A stretch of DNA of 5,532 nucleotides from positions 1 through 5,532 of the forward strand of contig JAUVDE010000252.1 in the NCBI GenBank assembly GCA_030595485.1, given 5' to 3'. Source of the DNA: Draconibacterium sp. GTDB taxonomy: Bacteria; Bacteroidota; Bacteroidia; Bacteroidales; Prolixibacteraceae. Made by a program: the position numbers and the translations under genes. Below the pieces are notes generated by a model. It did no database searches and was not told the origin of the DNA. It saw only the letters and a list, made by a program, of their open reading frames with translations. How positions within the stretch are numbered: the first letter of the stretch is position 1; each line of letters begins with the position of its first letter. Shown here in pieces: positions 4,642 through 5,532 of this stretch.

Positions 4642-5532
4642 TTATAAATCGAATAATCTTTTTAAATGTCTTTCGTAAATATTTTCTTCGACACAACTGC
4701 CAACTACATCACTGTACTTTTTAAGAAGATTGGTATAATCATCTCCCATTTCAGCAGCAACTTTATAGCCCACATGTATCAATTGTCGGAAATTCAAATT
4801 GTAATCGGGATGCCCGGGAATGTGACGTAGTGTGTTTCCAAATGTTTCACCACTCCAGGTGGCTACTTCTTCTGAGTTAGGAAGTTGTGCGTCATCAATA
4901 TCAATTACATCGGCATATGGACTACACAATTCGTCCTTGCGCGCCAATGCTTGAGTGTAAATATCTTTAGCAACGACCAAACCTTCATCTCCAGAAATGG
5001 CTAAGCCAATAACTTCTTCTAACCAGGTTGTTCCTGCAGTTTTTACATGAATTCCTTTATTGTACTTTTTAATGATTTCAGCCATTATCGGATAAATCGT
5101 AAACTTATCGGAACCGGAATGAACACTTAATTTCAAATCTTCGGGTAGACCAAACGCTTTCACTGCATAATCAATTACCAACACATCTTGCTCAAACTCT
5201 TTTGAGAATTGCTCAACATCGCCAACGTAATCTACGCCTTTATTAAAACGGCCTGTAAATTTGGGAGCAATGGTTTGTGCAGGAATATTTGCGTTGGCAA
5301 TCATTTTCAAGATAAAAAACATGTCAACTGGAGTTTGCGGAGCATCTACTTCGTCCATTGAAACCTCGGTAACAAAATTTTCTTTGCCTTTACTTACTAC
5401 AATGTGCTGATAAATTTTACCGGCTTCTTTTACGGCAGCCAAATATTTTTCGGCCACTTCATCCAACAAAATTTCAGAGATTACAATTGGCGCGGCAATT
5501 CCAGGAATTTGAACCTCGTTACCCAAAACTAC
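4642..5532 (-). CDS. uxaE: Tagaturonate epimerase UxaE, C-terminal part (N-terminus beyond right edge)
   Basis: UxaE epimerises D-tagaturonate to D-fructuronate, first characterised in Thermotoga maritima, letting galacturonate join the glucuronate branch without tagaturonate reductase (UxaB) and altronate dehydratase (UxaA). The 296 visible residues are about the last 60% of a protein of roughly 480-500. The frame is open to the window edge (VVLGNEVQ...); the TTG at 5526 is an internal Leu codon, not the start. Motifs, numbered from the first visible residue: DAPQTPVDMFF (63-73), the HSGSDKFTIYP block (138-148), HVKTAGTTWLEE (162-173), GHPDYN (240-245) and RQLIHVGYK (249-257). The conserved His and Asp residues in these blocks are candidate metal ligands by inference. 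It ends in a normal TAA, 119 bases before uxaC, with a long inverted repeat between. Direct adjacency to uxaC supports the assignment. I recognise the family from these blocks; the exact substrate specificity is inferred. Confidence 0.88.
   Translation of the reverse strand, partial: VVLGNEVQIPGIAAPIVISEILLDEVAEKYLAAVKEAGKIYQHIVVSKGKENFVTEVSMDEVDAPQTPVDMFFILKMIANANIPAQTIAPKFTGRFNKGVDYVGDVEQFSKEFEQDVLVIDYAVKAFGLPEDLKLSVHSGSDKFTIYPIMAEIIKKYNKGIHVKTAGTTWLEEVIGLAISGDEGLVVAKDIYTQALARKDELCSPYADVIDIDDAQLPNSEEVATWSGETFGNTLRHIPGHPDYNLNFRQLIHVGYKVAAEMGDDYTNLLKKYSDVVGSCVEENIYERHLKRLFDL

Noticed and set aside
5524..5526. TTG as a start codon for the epimerase gene
   Set aside because: The frame continues upstream to the window edge without a stop, and the visible protein is only about 60% of the family length, so this is an internal leucine codon.

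Overview
The window is a hexuronate (galacturonate/glucuronate) catabolism cluster, with every gene on the minus strand so that transcription runs from high to low coordinates. The organism is most likely a member of the Bacteroidota. The DNA is AT-rich, none of the four visible start codons has a Shine-Dalgarno sequence (the bases before each ATG are A/T-rich instead), the best promoter has the Bacteroidota-type -7 box TATCTTTG, and a free-standing four-helix-bundle (23S rRNA intervening-sequence type) gene remnant is present, as is common in that phylum. The genus cannot be fixed from the sequence; a marine Marinilabiliales/Prolixibacteraceae-like bacterium is only a guess.

Layout in transcription order: (1) the C-terminal part of a tagaturonate epimerase, uxaE, running off the right edge (4642-5532); (2) a 119-base gap filled mostly by a long imperfect inverted repeat; (3) uronate isomerase uxaC (3119-4522); (4) an 87-base gap with a 14-bp perfect palindrome of the LacI/GalR operator type, overlapping a Bacteroidota -7 box; (5) KDG kinase kdgK (1994-3031); (6) a 536-base gap holding a four-helix-bundle protein gene broken by one in-frame stop codon, bordered by 7-bp-period repeat arrays; (7) KDPG aldolase eda (789-1457); (8) a 155-base gap with two hairpins and another 7-bp-period array; (9) the N-terminal part of a lipoprotein TRAP-transporter solute-binding protein, dctP (1-633), running off the left edge.

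The enzymes form most of one route: UxaC converts galacturonate to tagaturonate (and glucuronate to fructuronate), UxaE epimerises tagaturonate to fructuronate, KdgK phosphorylates 2-keto-3-deoxygluconate to KDPG, and Eda splits KDPG to pyruvate and glyceraldehyde 3-phosphate. The two steps between fructuronate and KDG (UxuB, UxuA) are not in the window. DctP is probably the periplasmic receptor of the uptake system for the acid sugar, with its membrane subunits expected beyond the left edge.

I see no wholly unknown system. The points most worth a second look are the operator/promoter overlap before kdgK, the nonsense-disrupted gene sitting inside the pathway cluster, and the 7-bp-period repeats in three of the four gene junctions.
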